Below are positions 21,406 through 32,204 of a stretch of 64,000 bases of DNA, piece by piece; position 1 is the first letter of the stretch; each line of letters opens with the position of its first letter. Position numbers and translations under genes: made by a program. The notes beneath the pieces were generated by a model, which had not been told where the DNA came from, made no database searches, and saw only the letters and a program-made list of their open reading frames with translations. The DNA lies in assembly GCF_000340215.1 (NCBI RefSeq), contig NW_006921538.1, positions 2,796,651-2,860,650 on the forward strand, given 5' to 3'. This stretch comes from Pseudocercospora fijiensis CIRAD86 (lineage: Eukaryota > Ascomycota > Dothideomycetes > Mycosphaerellales > Mycosphaerellaceae).

Positions 21406-24400
21406 GGTTGCTTCGTGCACCTAGAGTGAACAGGTGAGTGTGTTAAGACAGCGATGGCTGACCAACACCTTGGATGTCAATTGGTATAAGAATGATATAT
21501 CCATTTGATCTTCAGGGGTCTATTTTCGTTGTGCTTTCACAGCATCGTAATGGAAGCTGGGCGAGGGCACATGGCTCCAATACATCTGTGCCAGTGATAC
21601 TATTGGGATTATGGTGGCGACGGTTGGTGCCAATGCAGGCCTTGTAAGGCATCGTGGTCTAACAAAATCGCCGCTCTAGGATCTTCGCATTGGGGAGTTC
21701 GGCAACGAGTGCAGTGGCTCTTCAATGGCGCTCGAGGTCAACGGTCGAGTGAGACGATTATGGAAGAATCTCACAGAGCATGGCCATTGGCCTCGGGGTG
21801 CAGCACAGTAGCGCGCGGCCTGTGAGCCGTCCAGAACGACGGTTTCGGAGCGTTCCACTCCAGCTGGCGTTGCGATATGTACGCCTCAGCCGCGAGCATG
21901 CTGCTGCGAAAGGAGAAAGAACCGCCACTCCTCTGTGGCAATAAAGCTGAGTCCAAGAAGAGCTCCGCGCTCGCTTGTGGAGTGAATGCTCAGCTTTGGC
22001 CGCCGGGAGACATTCATTGGCCAGTCAGCAATTCCACTGGTGCCCTGCGGAGCTGCAACCGCGCTCATATCCGCCTGTTGGAGGTGCATTGGTGTGCGAA
22101 GGGTGGCAGAGAGACGCGTAGAAGGTCGACCACACCCACCGTACCCGGGTATCAGGGTATGCTGCAAGATGCACGATCTTCGATGACGGTCGCACGCATG
22201 CTCGCTCGCGTCCCAAAGACCGGGGGCGGACGTCGCCTCGGCATCCACTTTTGCTCCTCCACCGCGGCGGTGGTGTCCCTCGTGTCGGCACGTGTGTCGC
22301 AAGAGCCATGCGCAGTACATGTACACGGCACAACGTCAGCTCGGGCGCCAGGGGAAGTCAGAATATTGCGGACGTCACGTCTTGAGTGCGAGAGCCGGGT
22401 GGTCTCCGGATGCGGCCGCAGACATCGCCAACAGACGTGCAGTATGCATCCAGCGACACAGAAATGGATGCGATGCTCGAATCCAGCGAGTCTTGGCAAC
22501 CCATTCAGGCGGCATGATCCAGCGCTTCGTCATGATCGTTGCTGCCGTGCAACAGAGACGAGGGCGTTGTTTGGCGAAGGATGGCAAGGCTTGTCTATCC
22601 AAATACTGTCGAAACCGACGTCCCCCTCCACATACGCAAGTAACTGAAGCGATCCGCATGTCTCTGCCTGATTACCCGGTGCTTTAATAAGAACTCGCAG
22701 AGCATGCACCATTGTGACACAGCAGCAAAAAGCATACCGCGAACTCGCGTAACCAAGATGTCGGCTACCATCTCAGTGGAGACCACCGCAACGTCACACT
22801 ACCAGCGCCGCCGCCATTCCAGGAACAAGAAGTCAGATCAACAAGATGCCTTCCTTAGTCTGTCAGACGATGCAGTGGCCGATGCGGTCGGCGCTGTCAG
22901 GTGTTCCACCCCGACGCCCTCTACTACAAGCGACAATGGCGACATGCGGTCGAGAACCCTCTTTTCAGAAGTCCGTCGCCCCGTCTGGCTAATTCGAGGT
23001 GTCGGTTGACAATTTTCTAGCTTGTGCTCACACCGCTACGTGTCATTTCCTTTGTCCCTTCGCTCTGCATCGTCGAATTTCAGCAATGGCGTTGGCGTCA
23101 ACATGCCTCGGCTGATCAACGATCGAAGCGATGGTGCTTCTCGAATCCTGAGCCGTACCAAGAAGCTTCACGCTCGACGTGCTACCAAAATCACTCGTGG
23201 AGCCGACGCGGTATGACAAAACTCCAGTTGTCAGAATCGCTGGAGATTAGTGGGAAAGTGGCAGTGGCGCTTGCTGCATGGTCTATGCTTGGCCTTCTCG
23301 CTTGCGTGTACACGATTCGACAGATGTATTCCTGGATGTTCTGTTAATAGAGATGCTCAACGATGAATGAGATGCCGCCATTTTGGGAAGTCTGGAAGGC
23401 CTGCTTTGGGAAGATCTCGACCTTCTAGGTTGTCTTGTCTTGGCATCAAGCAGCAAAACATGAGACTATGAAATCTGATTGGGCAGGCGTCAAGCGGCTA
23501 AGGGCGAACCTTAAAAGATTGCCCCTTCCGTCCAATGAATCCTCGTCCCTCGGCTTACAGTCGCTACGTCCTTCAAAAGATGGAATTCCAGGAGGTACAC
23601 AAGGCTCCGCGAACGACATCCCTCTGGGCCTCTGCTACTGTAAGCGGCCGTTCCTCCTCCCTAACCACCGTTCCAGGCCGCGAGGGGGCTCCTCGGCCGC
23701 TGCGAACTCTGACGTTCTTTGGAGAGAGTCTCTACATGGGACTTGGCGTGTGAAACCGCCATGCAGAATTTCTGTGACCGCCATTTCTAAAAACCCCCAA
23801 TGGCTATGGGCGGGACATGTTGCATAAGATTTCGACATATGATCTGCATCTATAGCAGGGCACCTAGAGACCGTCATTGGCTGCCAAAGTTCTTGTATGC
23901 TGGATCGAGACGACCCTCGATCCGCCACGATGGGCCTTTCTGATCCCTTGCACAGCCTTGTCTATCCCGCCTGCCCCGATGAAGAGTTCCAAGCTACGAG
24001 GCCTGGAGACTAGACATGTTTCGATATGGCCCACTACACATACGCTCAAGGCCATGCAAACAAGCTCGGAACTGTCGAAGACTCCAGCTCATTCGACAAC
24101 ACGAGGCCTAACATTGCACGTGACTACCACGATGACTCGAATGCCGGTCTGCAGCTTGAATGGCATTGCTCGTGGTACGTTGACCGTCGTTCGAAATCAG
24201 ACGAGCGCCAGTCCCGTGAGACTAGGTCAAGACATACGGCGTGATGTCAACAGGTCAGTCAGACATGGATACCAAGTCCTGGAGTGACTGCTTCGGGACG
24301 CTACTGCATTCACAAATCAAGTTGATGGTGCCGATGCTTCTTACTGCTCTCGCCAGAAATGAAGCGCAGTGCTACATTCGGCGTCGATCAAGGCCCTTTT

Positions 24401-25450
24401 ATACGTGTGCGACACTTTGTTCCACCTAGTGGCAGATTGCGCAAGTGTTGTTTTGAAATACTCGCCAAATTCGAACCGCCAAAAGAGCTGCAAGGCTGGC
24501 CTTCGCGATGAAGCATATTGAAGCGATGGTCTTTACAACAGCTGACATTGCTGACTGGCCGAGCGCCACATCTCGCGGTTGCGTGAGCATCAGCTGTGCT
24601 TATAACAACCACGAAGAATGCCTATACCCTCGAGCCGAGAGACATCTCGGCAATTAGGATCCAGAAGAATCAGTGGCTGGTGTTGTGGAAATATGTCATG
24701 ACTTCAATGTCTCTCCACCCAAGCAGTATTTAGTATGCAGGTGCGCCGCGCAGGTCGCACAGGAAGCCACAAAATTACGAAGGTCGAAATTTGCCTTTTG
24801 AAGTCTGATGTCGAAGAGGAATAGGGAGATTCAGGCGACGGACTCAACCATGAGCTCTACTGACACTCCATGCTGATTCACCTTCTCCGCATCGACAGGA
24901 CTCGACAAACCACCCAGTATCGGTCGATCACATCGTAAGAAACGCGGGACTTCATCCTGTGCGTTGAAAATAGAAGCTTTGCATTGCGTTAGGTCCATAG
25001 AAGGTTGTGCTGGTCGCAGTGCATAGCAAACGTGACTCCGAAACTTATTTTCGTACTAGCGAATTGCGCCTCGAACTCTTGTTCATAGACAAGACAGATC
25101 CGTCTTCCAACCTCTCCTGCTCGACTGGCCACTTCCTGGCAGATTCTCTTGTATCGGTGGAATCTAGACTAGTCACAACTGTCCTGAGAGAGAGAGAGAG
25201 AGCTGAAGAGCGAAAGTTTTGCTCTGCCACCAGTTCTTAATGGCATCGAGGCAGTGAGAGTATCGTCGTGATGCCCCGGTGGTGTTTATCATGGAGTTCA
25301 GGTAAGGTGAATGGCAAGGATAGGACGGGACGATGTTCTTGCTCTCTGAAGACTGGCTTTCGCTAGCGTGGCGCTCGAGCCACTTATCTTGGCGGATAAG
25401 GCAGGGCAGGAACCTCGACTTCTTCCATGAGAGTAGCATCGACATGGTCG
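21406..25450. other. 4-kb divergent intergenic region
   Basis: This region lies between the minus-strand transcription-factor-like gene and plus-strand ATG10. No confident gene. A 256-codon ATG frame (21877-22647) is Arg/Cys/Ser-rich with competing frames on both strands and reads like noise. A possible small spliced gene lies at 22758-23115, and a 72-codon frame at 24026-24244 looks mildly coding, but neither has a recognisable family. Bases 25185-25205 hold a short (AG)n run. Confidence 0.4.
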
Positions 25451-26127
25451 ATGTCTCTCACCAAAGAAGCATTCGAGACAGGCGTCAGAAAGCTATGTGA
25501 CACCTGGCAAACACTCCAAGATGCGATTGAATGGGAAGAGGTGAGGTTGCTTCAGCAGGTATGTCAGAGCATCAGGAACATTTGCTATCACGGTGATTCT
25601 GATTCCGATAGTACGGTGTCAAATTTCTCCGTATCAAGAGGCGTATGCGAGTCTCCGAATCTATTCAAATTCCAGAGCCCCCTGAGCCGAGTGATGGGGA
25701 ATATCTCGAGGACGATCCAGAAGCCCTTCAAACTGGACGATCTCCTGCTCACAACGAAGTCCTCATTACTTATGACATAGTGCACTCGCCATCGTACCAG
25801 GTGCCCGTGCTCTACCTCACAGCCAAGTATGGATGTAATTCGAGCTCACTCAGCATATCGGAAATACACCGGCTTTTGGTCCCGGACGCCTTCAAACAGC
25901 AAGTCGAGGCTGTGGGTATAATGGGAGCCCTCAGCATGACAGATCATCCCGTAACGAGTGTGCCCGTGTACTTTGTGCACCCTTGTCGGACGCAAGAGGC
26001 AATGCAAGCGGTGTTGAGCGGCAGAGAAGCAGTTCCAGTGGAGTACCTTGCGCTCTGGCTTGGCTTGGCTGGCGGAAGTATCGGGCTGAGTGTGCCTGTA
26101 CCTTTGATTCAGGCATTGAAGCTTTGA
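25451..26127 (+). CDS. ATG10: Autophagy E2-like enzyme ATG10
   Basis: Two exons, 25451-25558 and 25612-26127, encode 207 residues. The 53-nt intron (25559-25611, GTATGT...ATAG) is phase 0 and joins ...VRLLQQ to YGVKFLRIKR. The core SYQVPVLYLTAKYG, GIMGALSMTDHPVTSVPVYF and HPCRTQEAM is characteristic of Atg10. The catalytic cysteine is C161 in the HPC motif, which forms a thioester with Atg12 and transfers it to Atg5. The C-terminal WLGLAGGSIGLSVP segment is also typical. An in-frame ATG at 25427 would add eight residues; 25451 (MSLTKEAF) gives the conventional start. Nothing is missing, so the gene looks functional. Confidence 0.9.
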
Positions 26128-26264
26128 GGACGTCAGAATCGTATTCTTGAAGCCCAAATTGTCGCATGCCTACTTTAGCCACGACTGAACCTGTAAAGAC
26201 GCGAGCACCGCCGCGCTGTCTTTCCAGTCCAGTCTCAATTTGATGGTGGCCTTCATTGTGCACT

Positions 26265-26990
26265 TCAATCGCTATCGCTCATTTCCATCTCTCCTCCACT
26301 GTCCTCATCCATCGGCGCATCTCCGCCTTCGTCATCTGATTCTTCACGCTGTCGCTTTTGACCAGCTGTACTTGCAGGTGAAGGTGCATTCTCTGCGCCA
26401 GCTTTCGCCGCCTCAACAGCAGCTGGCTTCGCGGGCTGTCCATTTGGCTTCGGTGGCAGACCTGGTGGCGGAGGCAGGCCTGATGGAGGCGCATTTGTGC
26501 TTCCTGGAGGCGCTGGGAATGAAGATGGTGGTGCAATCGAGTTTGTCGTTGAGGCATTCGGTGCTGCGGCTTTAGAGGCCTGCTCTTCATGGAAGGTGCC
26601 CGTCAGCTTTGCAAGCGTGTTCGATCGGCTCTTTGCGTATGAGATTTTCTGTTCATTACATCAATGGACTATTCCACCTTCCCTCTGCAGCAAATTCCAT
26701 GGGATGCTCACCATTTCTCTCCCAAAGAACTCATAGCCTTGACAGTGACGCATCGCTTGTGTTGCGCTGTTGACGTCGCGGAACAAGACGTGTGCTTGTC
26801 CACGCATCTTCGGAGTCTTCAGCGCAGTAATATCCAGGACTGGTCCATATGTGCTCAGAAGCATATAGAGGTTGCGCTTCAGATCTGCCTTTTGCAATTT
26901 CTCTGGCAGGTTCTGGATGTACAGACTCTGATTCGGCGTGACCTTCTGGGCGACCGCATTAGATCCTGGAACGGTGCCTGCGGAAGCCAT
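26265..26990 (-). CDS. U2 snRNP B''/U1A-type RNA-binding protein
   Basis: Two exons, 26990-26712 and 26648-26265, encode 220 residues. The 63-nt intron (26649-26711, GTGAGC...ACAG) is phase 0 and joins FFGREM to KISYAKSRSN, completing an RRM. RNP2 is SLYIQNLP (residues 22-29), RNP1 is MRGQAHVLF (62-70), and the C-terminal RRM strand is KISYAKS. These match the U1A/U2B''/SNF family, which binds a stem-loop of U2 or U1 snRNA in the spliceosome. After the RRM comes a Pro/Ala-rich linker and an acidic tail (EESDDEGGDAPMDEDSGG). There is no second RRM, so it is organised like yeast Msl1 (U2B'') with an added tail rather than like metazoan U1A. Confidence 0.88.
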
Positions 26991-27237
26991 ATTGTTGGAG
27001 GCCTGAAGGTGACGGGAAGGGGATGTGTTGCTGCTGGTCGCGTGGTTTGGAACTTTTCTATCTCAAGCATTCAATCGTACCTGTACCTGCCGCCTCGCAC
27101 TCGGTTTCGGCTGCTGCTTCCGAAAGGTCCCACTTTCTGTTCAGAGGTCCGTCGTCACTCCAAGCAGGCATCCCAATTCCTCACTCCAACTTCAACAGTG
27201 ACCATACGACAGTAGAGAGAACTCCCCTCCTGTCGCA
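26991..27237. promoter_or_regulatory. Short divergent promoter, U2B''-type / ARPC1
   Basis: Only 247 bp separates the two start codons, so both 5' leaders and promoters must fit here. I see no clear TATA box. Shared regulation of the two housekeeping genes is possible but not shown. Confidence 0.55.
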
Positions 27238-28344
27238 ATGGCCGCACCGCAAGTACATCACCTTTTCCACGCACCAATCTCCGACCACTCCTTCTCCGCC
27301 GACCGACGCACGCTGGCCGTGACCCGCGATAATAATGTGGAACTGTATGGAGCAAGCGGAAACAAGTTCTCCCTCCAAGATGAGCTTCGTGGACACGACA
27401 AGCTCGTCACAGGTGTAGATATTGCGCCCAACAGCGGTCGCATTGTCACATGCTCCCAGGACAGAAATGCATATGTCTGGGAGCCCAGCAAGACTGGGGA
27501 GTGGAAGCCAACATTGGTTCTGCTGCGAATCAATCGAGCCGCAACGTGCGTTCGCTGGAGCCCGAACGAGAGCAAGTTCGCTGTGGGGAGTGGTGCCAGA
27601 ATCATTGCTGTCTGCTATTTTGAAGAGGAGAATGATTGGTGGGTTAGCAAGCACTTGAAGAAGCCTCTTCGATCAACAGTCACTTCGGTGGCATGGCATC
27701 CGAATAGCGTATTGCTTGCTTCAGGAAGCACCGATGGGCATGCCCGTGTGCTTTCATCTTTCATCAAGGGCACCGATGAGAGGCCAGAGCCATCTGCGTG
27801 GGGCGAGCGACTGCCATTCAACACTGTCTGCGGCGAATTTCTCAACTCCACAGCAGGATGGGTTCATTCTGTTGCGTTCAGCCCGAGTGGAAACTCCCTA
27901 GCATTTGCAGCACACGACAGCAGCATCACGGTCGTCTATCCTTCCGCCCCGGAACAACCACCTCAAGCAGTCATCAGCATCTCTACTCAGCTGCTACCAT
28001 TCGCTGACCTTCTCTGGATCTCGGAGTCTGAGATTGTATGCGCTGGTTATGATTGTGAAGTCTACAAATTCTCTGGATCTGCTTCTGGTTGGGAGCTTGC
28101 CGGATCTCTAGAGAAAGGCAGCGCAGGAGCTGGTGCAGGAGCGGTCAGGGAGGAAAGCGCGCTGAACATGTTCCGCAGCATGGATTTGAAAGGCCGTAGT
28201 GGTGGTGTTGATGACACAAAGCTGAGGACCGTCCATCAGAACACGATCAACAGGGTTAGGGCTTACCAAGGCGGAGGGAGTGGACGAGTGTCGCAGATTA
28301 GTACTGCTGGTGTCGACGGACGCGTTGTGGTATGGAGTCTCTAG
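27238..28344 (+). CDS. ARC40: Arp2/3 complex subunit 1 (ARPC1/Arc40)
   Basis: An intronless gene of 368 residues, the usual length. It reads as a seven-bladed WD40 propeller: the N-terminal HHLFHAPISDHSFSADRR, then LRGHDKLVTGVDIAPNSGR, CSQDRNAYVWEP, RAATCVRWSPNESKFAVGSG, VTSVAWHPNSVLLASGSTDG and a final TAGVDGRVVVWSL. The wording of these blades (VWEPSKTGEWKPTLVLLRIN, WWVSKHLKKP) is specific to ARPC1. An insert after blade six contains the MFRSMDLKGR segment that in this family contacts actin or activators. The Arp2/3 complex nucleates branched actin at endocytic patches, which fits functionally with the tropomyosin and BEM3-type genes in the same window, though they are not clustered by design. 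Confidence 0.95.
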   Translation: MAAPQVHHLFHAPISDHSFSADRRTLAVTRDNNVELYGASGNKFSLQDELRGHDKLVTGVDIAPNSGRIVTCSQDRNAYVWEPSKTGEWKPTLVLLRINRAATCVRWSPNESKFAVGSGARIIAVCYFEEENDWWVSKHLKKPLRSTVTSVAWHPNSVLLASGSTDGHARVLSSFIKGTDERPEPSAWGERLPFNTVCGEFLNSTAGWVHSVAFSPSGNSLAFAAHDSSITVVYPSAPEQPPQAVISISTQLLPFADLLWISESEIVCAGYDCEVYKFSGSASGWELAGSLEKGSAGAGAGAVREESALNMFRSMDLKGRSGGVDDTKLRTVHQNTINRVRAYQGGGSGRVSQISTAGVDGRVVVWSL

Positions 28345-28655
28345 TCAATCAGTCATCACTGATGGCCCGCATAAACCCTGTGGGCTGGATAGACCTCATA
28401 CCGGGTTTGAATGGATAGTGCAACGCTCAAATACAATCTTCAACTTCTTTATTCCAATGTGCTGCATTCTCCTCCTTGGCCGCGGAAGGCATCACGATCG
28501 TGTGTCTTATGACTGAGGTCTTGACCTGGTCAACGGAGGATGGCCCTGTACGGAGCTGAGCTGAGTCCGCAATCTCTTCCCCGTCTTCTCATCCGCTGAA
28601 ACATCGACATACATCACTTTAACTTCAGCGCCCTGCGGCTTACACACACTCGATT
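28345..28655. other. Intergenic region, ARPC1 / SCA7 mini-gene
   Basis: A 311-bp gap holding the ARPC1 3' end and the promoter of the small SCA7 gene. No other feature is visible. Confidence 0.5.
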
Positions 28656-28871
28656 ATGTCTGTGAGAGGTTCAAGTATCGAACCAGAAGCCGTCGATGTC
28701 GAGACGCGATGCGCCGTCCTCTTGGCGTCTGGAAATCATTGTAACGGGAGCATAGCTTGCAAGCGACACAGCATGGCTGCGAAACGAGCAGTCCCTGGCA
28801 GAAGCGCGCCTTATGATCAGCTGCTATCAGTCCATCAAGAGGCCGGACGAGCAAGAGAAGCTTCACCATGA
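28656..28871 (+). CDS. Stand-alone SCA7 zinc-binding mini-protein (ataxin-7/Sgf73-like)
   Basis: A 71-residue frame from ATG to TGA consists almost entirely of an SCA7 domain. The zinc ligands C19, C29, C35 and H38 fit C-X9-C-X5-C-X2-H, and CKRHSMAAKRAVPGRSAPYD is the diagnostic block of ataxin-7 and yeast Sgf73. In those proteins SCA7 sits inside a much longer polypeptide that ties the deubiquitinase module to SAGA and binds nucleosomes. Here nothing else is present: an 18-residue lead, the domain, and a short EAGRAREASP tail. No spliced extension is obvious upstream or downstream. It may be a minimal paralogue, a chromatin-binding micro-protein, or a fragment of a decayed gene; the intact ligands argue for function. 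The domain call is firm, the role is inference. Confidence 0.72.
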   Translation: MSVRGSSIEPEAVDVETRCAVLLASGNHCNGSIACKRHSMAAKRAVPGRSAPYDQLLSVHQEAGRAREASP

Positions 28872-29645
28872 ATGTAGTGGATTATTGTCGTAGTTCCGAC
28901 GCCATGCTGCGACAATCATGCATCTTCAAGGCGTTCATACAGCTTGACTATCTTCTACACCTCTGGAGATCGATGCCCGAATATGACGACCGCTCCTCGG
29001 TGTAATGTAGTTCTAGTGAACACGACCGAGGCTCAGTTCTAGTCACCACTAACGAGTCTTTCACTTTCGTTACAGCAATCATATTTCCATCTGGAGTTGT
29101 CTACACATCTGCGAACACACCTCCGCTGATGGCTTCTTCCGTCGCGTTCTAAAGCTTACCTTACTGTGGGCCTTTGCTTTGGAAGGACTTCTTAGAAGAA
29201 TTCAGACGATATCGGGACCGGTGGAGGTATCGCTAAATCAAAGCGGTGGACAGCTGTATATGTGATGCGGAACGAACCAAGGCTACTGCGTGAAATTCCA
29301 TCTACGTGAGGATGGAGACAAACACAGAAGGATGGGAAGTTGCCGACTCCTTTCAGACGCTACATGGGCACCTTCCTCACTATCTTCCTGCCTTCCGCGA
29401 TGGAGTTTGAATGAAGACAGTGCAGCTGGTCACTCAGGGTCCTGCTTCATGATTCTGTCCTCAGTACCATACCTTTCTGGACCAATTACTACCTCTCGTA
29501 GACTCATACTGAGGACATTTGCTTACTACAAATATGTCTTACTACAAAACCCAAGGAAAGACAAAGCCTGTCAGAACTTTTCGTAAAGTCTACGACAAAT
29601 TGTATCCTCCTCGCTCAAGTAAAAAAATTCCTCGCTCCAAGAGAA
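28872..29645. other. Intergenic region
   Basis: This 774-bp stretch lies between the SCA7 mini-gene and the hypothetical gene. A 98-codon frame at 29290-29586 has no recognisable content. Nothing else is seen. Confidence 0.45.
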
Positions 29646-30308
29646 ATGGCAGGATCACAGAGACCAGGGCCCCAAGACGAGGTACGCTTTAAGAACGGAT
29701 GGACCACGTTGCTACGAGAGTACGTGCCTCCGCGGGAATCGATAGAGTCTGATCCGATTTCAGATACCTCGTCTCCAGAGGAATCGAACGAAGAGACGTT
29801 GATATTCGAGCGGGATTCTGCCACAATCTCTCAGTCGCCAGCAGACCAACAACCAGACCCGCCATCTACATCTTCTGCCGATGAGCCAGCGACTCTACCC
29901 CCCTTCGCTGAGCTCGAACACTCCACCCAAGCTTCTGCGCCGCCCCGGCTGGTCCATCTTCGCCATCTTCTCCATCTTCACAAATCCACACCAAGAGAGC
30001 GAGTGCTACCAGCCCTGGCTGATCCAAGTCAATCGCCGTCTGGACCAATTCCACCACCCTCAGGGCCGGCGCCAGCAATTCCGCCATTGACAATGGCACA
30101 CTCCAGTGGGGAGCTGCCGACACTGCCAGGGCTCCATCCTCCAATGACCTTCAAGAATCAAGACTTGAACGACGCTGCGACATTGGCGATGCAGCTCAAG
30201 AATGAGGGTCGGACAATGCCAACGACACCGATAACTAGTGTGTGTCGATTCGGAAGTATGTATCCTTCGTGCAACTGTGCCAGAGGACGGAGACCGAGCC
30301 ACTTTTGA
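29646..30308 (+). CDS. Hypothetical low-complexity protein
   Basis: An ATG-to-stop frame of 220 residues. It is unrecognised. The N-terminal ~60 residues (FKNGWTTLLREYVPP, then acidic ESDPISDTSSPEESNEE) look the most protein-like; the middle is Pro/Ser/Ala-rich, and residues ~150-195 (MTFKNQDLNDAATLAMQLKN) again look ordered. The last 25 residues (CRFGSMYPSCNCARGRRPSH) lie next to a GTATGT that may be a real splice donor, so the true C-terminus may differ. It converges on RRP17 with a gap of about 70 bp. No signal peptide or membrane segment. Could be partly spurious. Confidence 0.4.
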   Translation: MAGSQRPGPQDEVRFKNGWTTLLREYVPPRESIESDPISDTSSPEESNEETLIFERDSATISQSPADQQPDPPSTSSADEPATLPPFAELEHSTQASAPPRLVHLRHLLHLHKSTPRERVLPALADPSQSPSGPIPPPSGPAPAIPPLTMAHSSGELPTLPGLHPPMTFKNQDLNDAATLAMQLKNEGRTMPTTPITSVCRFGSMYPSCNCARGRRPSHF

Positions 30309-30379
30309 GCGTTGAAGCGTATTCGGAACAAATTGGAATTCGAAAGCTTTCGTAGACCTTGGAAATGAGAGTATGACTT

Positions 30380-31077
30380 TCACTTCACCTTCTTCCGGGC
30401 AGCCGCAGCTTTACTATTCCTAGATTTCTGCTTCTGTCTTGTGACTGCTCGTTCGGCTTTACTCTCATATCGGAATTTCTTTTTCTTGACCTTTTTCTTG
30501 TCATCGCCATCCTTTTGCCAGGGTCGTTTCTTCTTCATTGGATGCTCGGGTTTCTTGATCGTCAAGGATGCCTCTGCTTTGGCTTCACCGACTTCATCAT
30601 CATTGTCTTCGCTCTCCTCGCCCATAGGTTCTACAGTGACTGTTGTATACTTGTCCTCGTCGACGTATTCTTCGTCCGAAGGGAGGACTTCTTCTGCGGC
30701 GCCTTCTGTATTTTCAAAGCCTTCAAAGTCGTCTTCACTCTCGTCGCCATTTATTAGGGCATTCTGCTTCTTGAGTTCCTCGTTGACGGCTTGGACGTGT
30801 TCTTCGACTTCTTGCTTTTTTTGTTCTCGGAGCTGATCTCCAGTCAGCGCTTGTGCAAGTCATGGTATACTGCTCCTAATCTCCATACAGCCTTTCTCTC
30901 CTTGATCTTCTCTTCCTTCTCCCGTTTTATCGCAACTTCTTTCGCGTGGTCCTTCCGGGCTTGCTTGCGCTTGGAGAATCCAGTCAGATATTCCTGTCGC
31001 GCTTCCGGATTAAATGTGAGTTCTTCAATCGGACCGTATCGATCACCCCGTTTGCGCTTCTTGCCGATCGGCGCCAT
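30380..31077 (-). CDS. RRP17: Ribosomal RNA-processing protein 17 (Nop25/NOL12 family)
   Basis: Two exons, 31077-30889 and 30832-30380, encode 213 residues. The 56-nt intron (30833-30888, GTATGG...ATCAG with a GCTGACTG branch site) is phase 0 and joins KERKA to LREQKKQEVEEHVQAVNEEL. The N-terminus MAPIGKKRKRGDRYG and the motif EARQEYLTGFSKRKQARK are diagnostic of the Rrp17/Nop25 family. A long Lys/Arg/Glu coiled coil follows, then an acidic patch, and a very basic tail (RPWQKDGDDKKKVKKKKF) with nucleolar-signal character. Known role: a 5'-3' exonuclease and assembly factor of the large ribosomal subunit in the nucleolus. Its start faces BIG1 across 180 bp. Confidence 0.87.
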
Positions 31078-31257
31078 ATTGCTATACAGCGAAAATGGAG
31101 TTGATCTCGAAATTTTGGTCCTTGCGCGCAGCCTGAAGCTTCGCGGTCAATCGGCGCTTGCGCTTGCCGAAAACGTCACCTCACAACTCGAGCTTCATCC
31201 CAGAGGCAACGAGCAACGAGATCTTGATACAGCACCAGCACCACGCCATCACACAAA
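31078..31257. promoter_or_regulatory. Short divergent promoter, RRP17 / BIG1
   Basis: Only 180 bp separates the start codons of RRP17 (minus) and BIG1 (plus), so the two promoters overlap. No specific motif is recognised. Confidence 0.55.
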
Positions 31258-32204
31258 ATGCGGTTACAAAGATTAATCGCCCTGCTCGCATCAGCAACCT
31301 CGACATACGCCCTGAGAGACTCGTCGCCCTTTTTTCTCCTCTCCACGGAGACGTCGCAAAGCATACCCAGCGACCAGCTCGCAACCGCCTCCCACCTCGA
31401 AGACGGCCTCATCTCCGCCCTCTCGAAATGCGATTCGAATCTCTATTTCTTCGTCACATATCCCGGTCTTCACAGTCGAGATCTCTCCAGCAGTGATGCG
31501 ATGCCCGAACTACAGAAACGGGTCAAGAACTGCGACTACAAATCGGTAGTCCAGATCCCAGAAGTGATCGGCGCCACAGATATCGCACGAGTAGCGCACT
31601 CCGTGAGCCAAAATTGTCGGATCGAAGAGTTTAGTCTCAAAGATGGCATGCCAGAGAATAAGAAAAAGGCCATCTTCGGACCTATGACTCTTCCTTCCCT
31701 CACATCTGATGCGGCCGAGAAGAGGATGGAAGATATTCAGAGTCAGGACTGGTTACTCAATTCAAAGATCAAGGATTTGGTTGCGAATCATACGAAGCAT
31801 ACAATTCTGCTGGTTGGTGTGCCGAGTGAGGAGCACAAGACTGCTACTCTGGAGTGGGAGCAGGAGGATGAGCCGCCTTTCGAGAGGAATATGCATACAG
31901 ATTTGAAGAGGGACTTGGAGACGGGGTTCAAGAGGCAAACGAAGAAGAGCGATAATCCGCAAGATGAGTTGCCGCTGTTTGAGAAGTATCAGTTTTTGAG
32001 TCCTGGTAAGTTGGGATTGGAGAGTGCGGTGGTACTGGATGAATTGCTGACATTGTGATGATAGGTATTTTCATGGGTCTGACTGTCTTCTTGCTCCTGT
32101 TTGTTATCCTCTACGTGGGTATCACGGCCATAGCGGGACTTGAGGTTTCGTACATGTCCTTCAGCAAGGAGATGGGACCAAATGCGCAGAAGAAGCAGCA
32201 ATAG
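31258..32204 (+). CDS. BIG1: BIG1 / V-ATPase-accessory-like ER membrane protein
   Basis: Two exons, 31258-32005 and 32065-32204, encode 295 residues. The 59-nt intron (32006-32064, GTAAGT...ATAG) is phase 1 and joins FLSPG to IFMGLTVFLL. Residues 1-19 are a signal peptide (MRLQRLIALLASATSTYA). The lumenal part starts SSPFFLLSTETSQSI, the region I recognise from fungal Big1. One transmembrane helix (~251-273) precedes a short cytosolic tail, SYMSFSKEMGPNAQKKQQ, which matches the Ac45/Voa1-type C-terminal segment. In yeast Big1 is an ER protein needed for beta-1,6-glucan, and the related Voa1 aids V-ATPase assembly. The assignment rests on topology plus the end motifs, so the Big1/Voa1 distinction is less certain than the family. 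Confidence 0.8.

Noticed and set aside
21877..22647. 256-codon plus-strand ATG frame
   Set aside because: The Arg/Cys/Ser-rich composition, frames of similar length on the opposite strand and lack of any motif point to chance.
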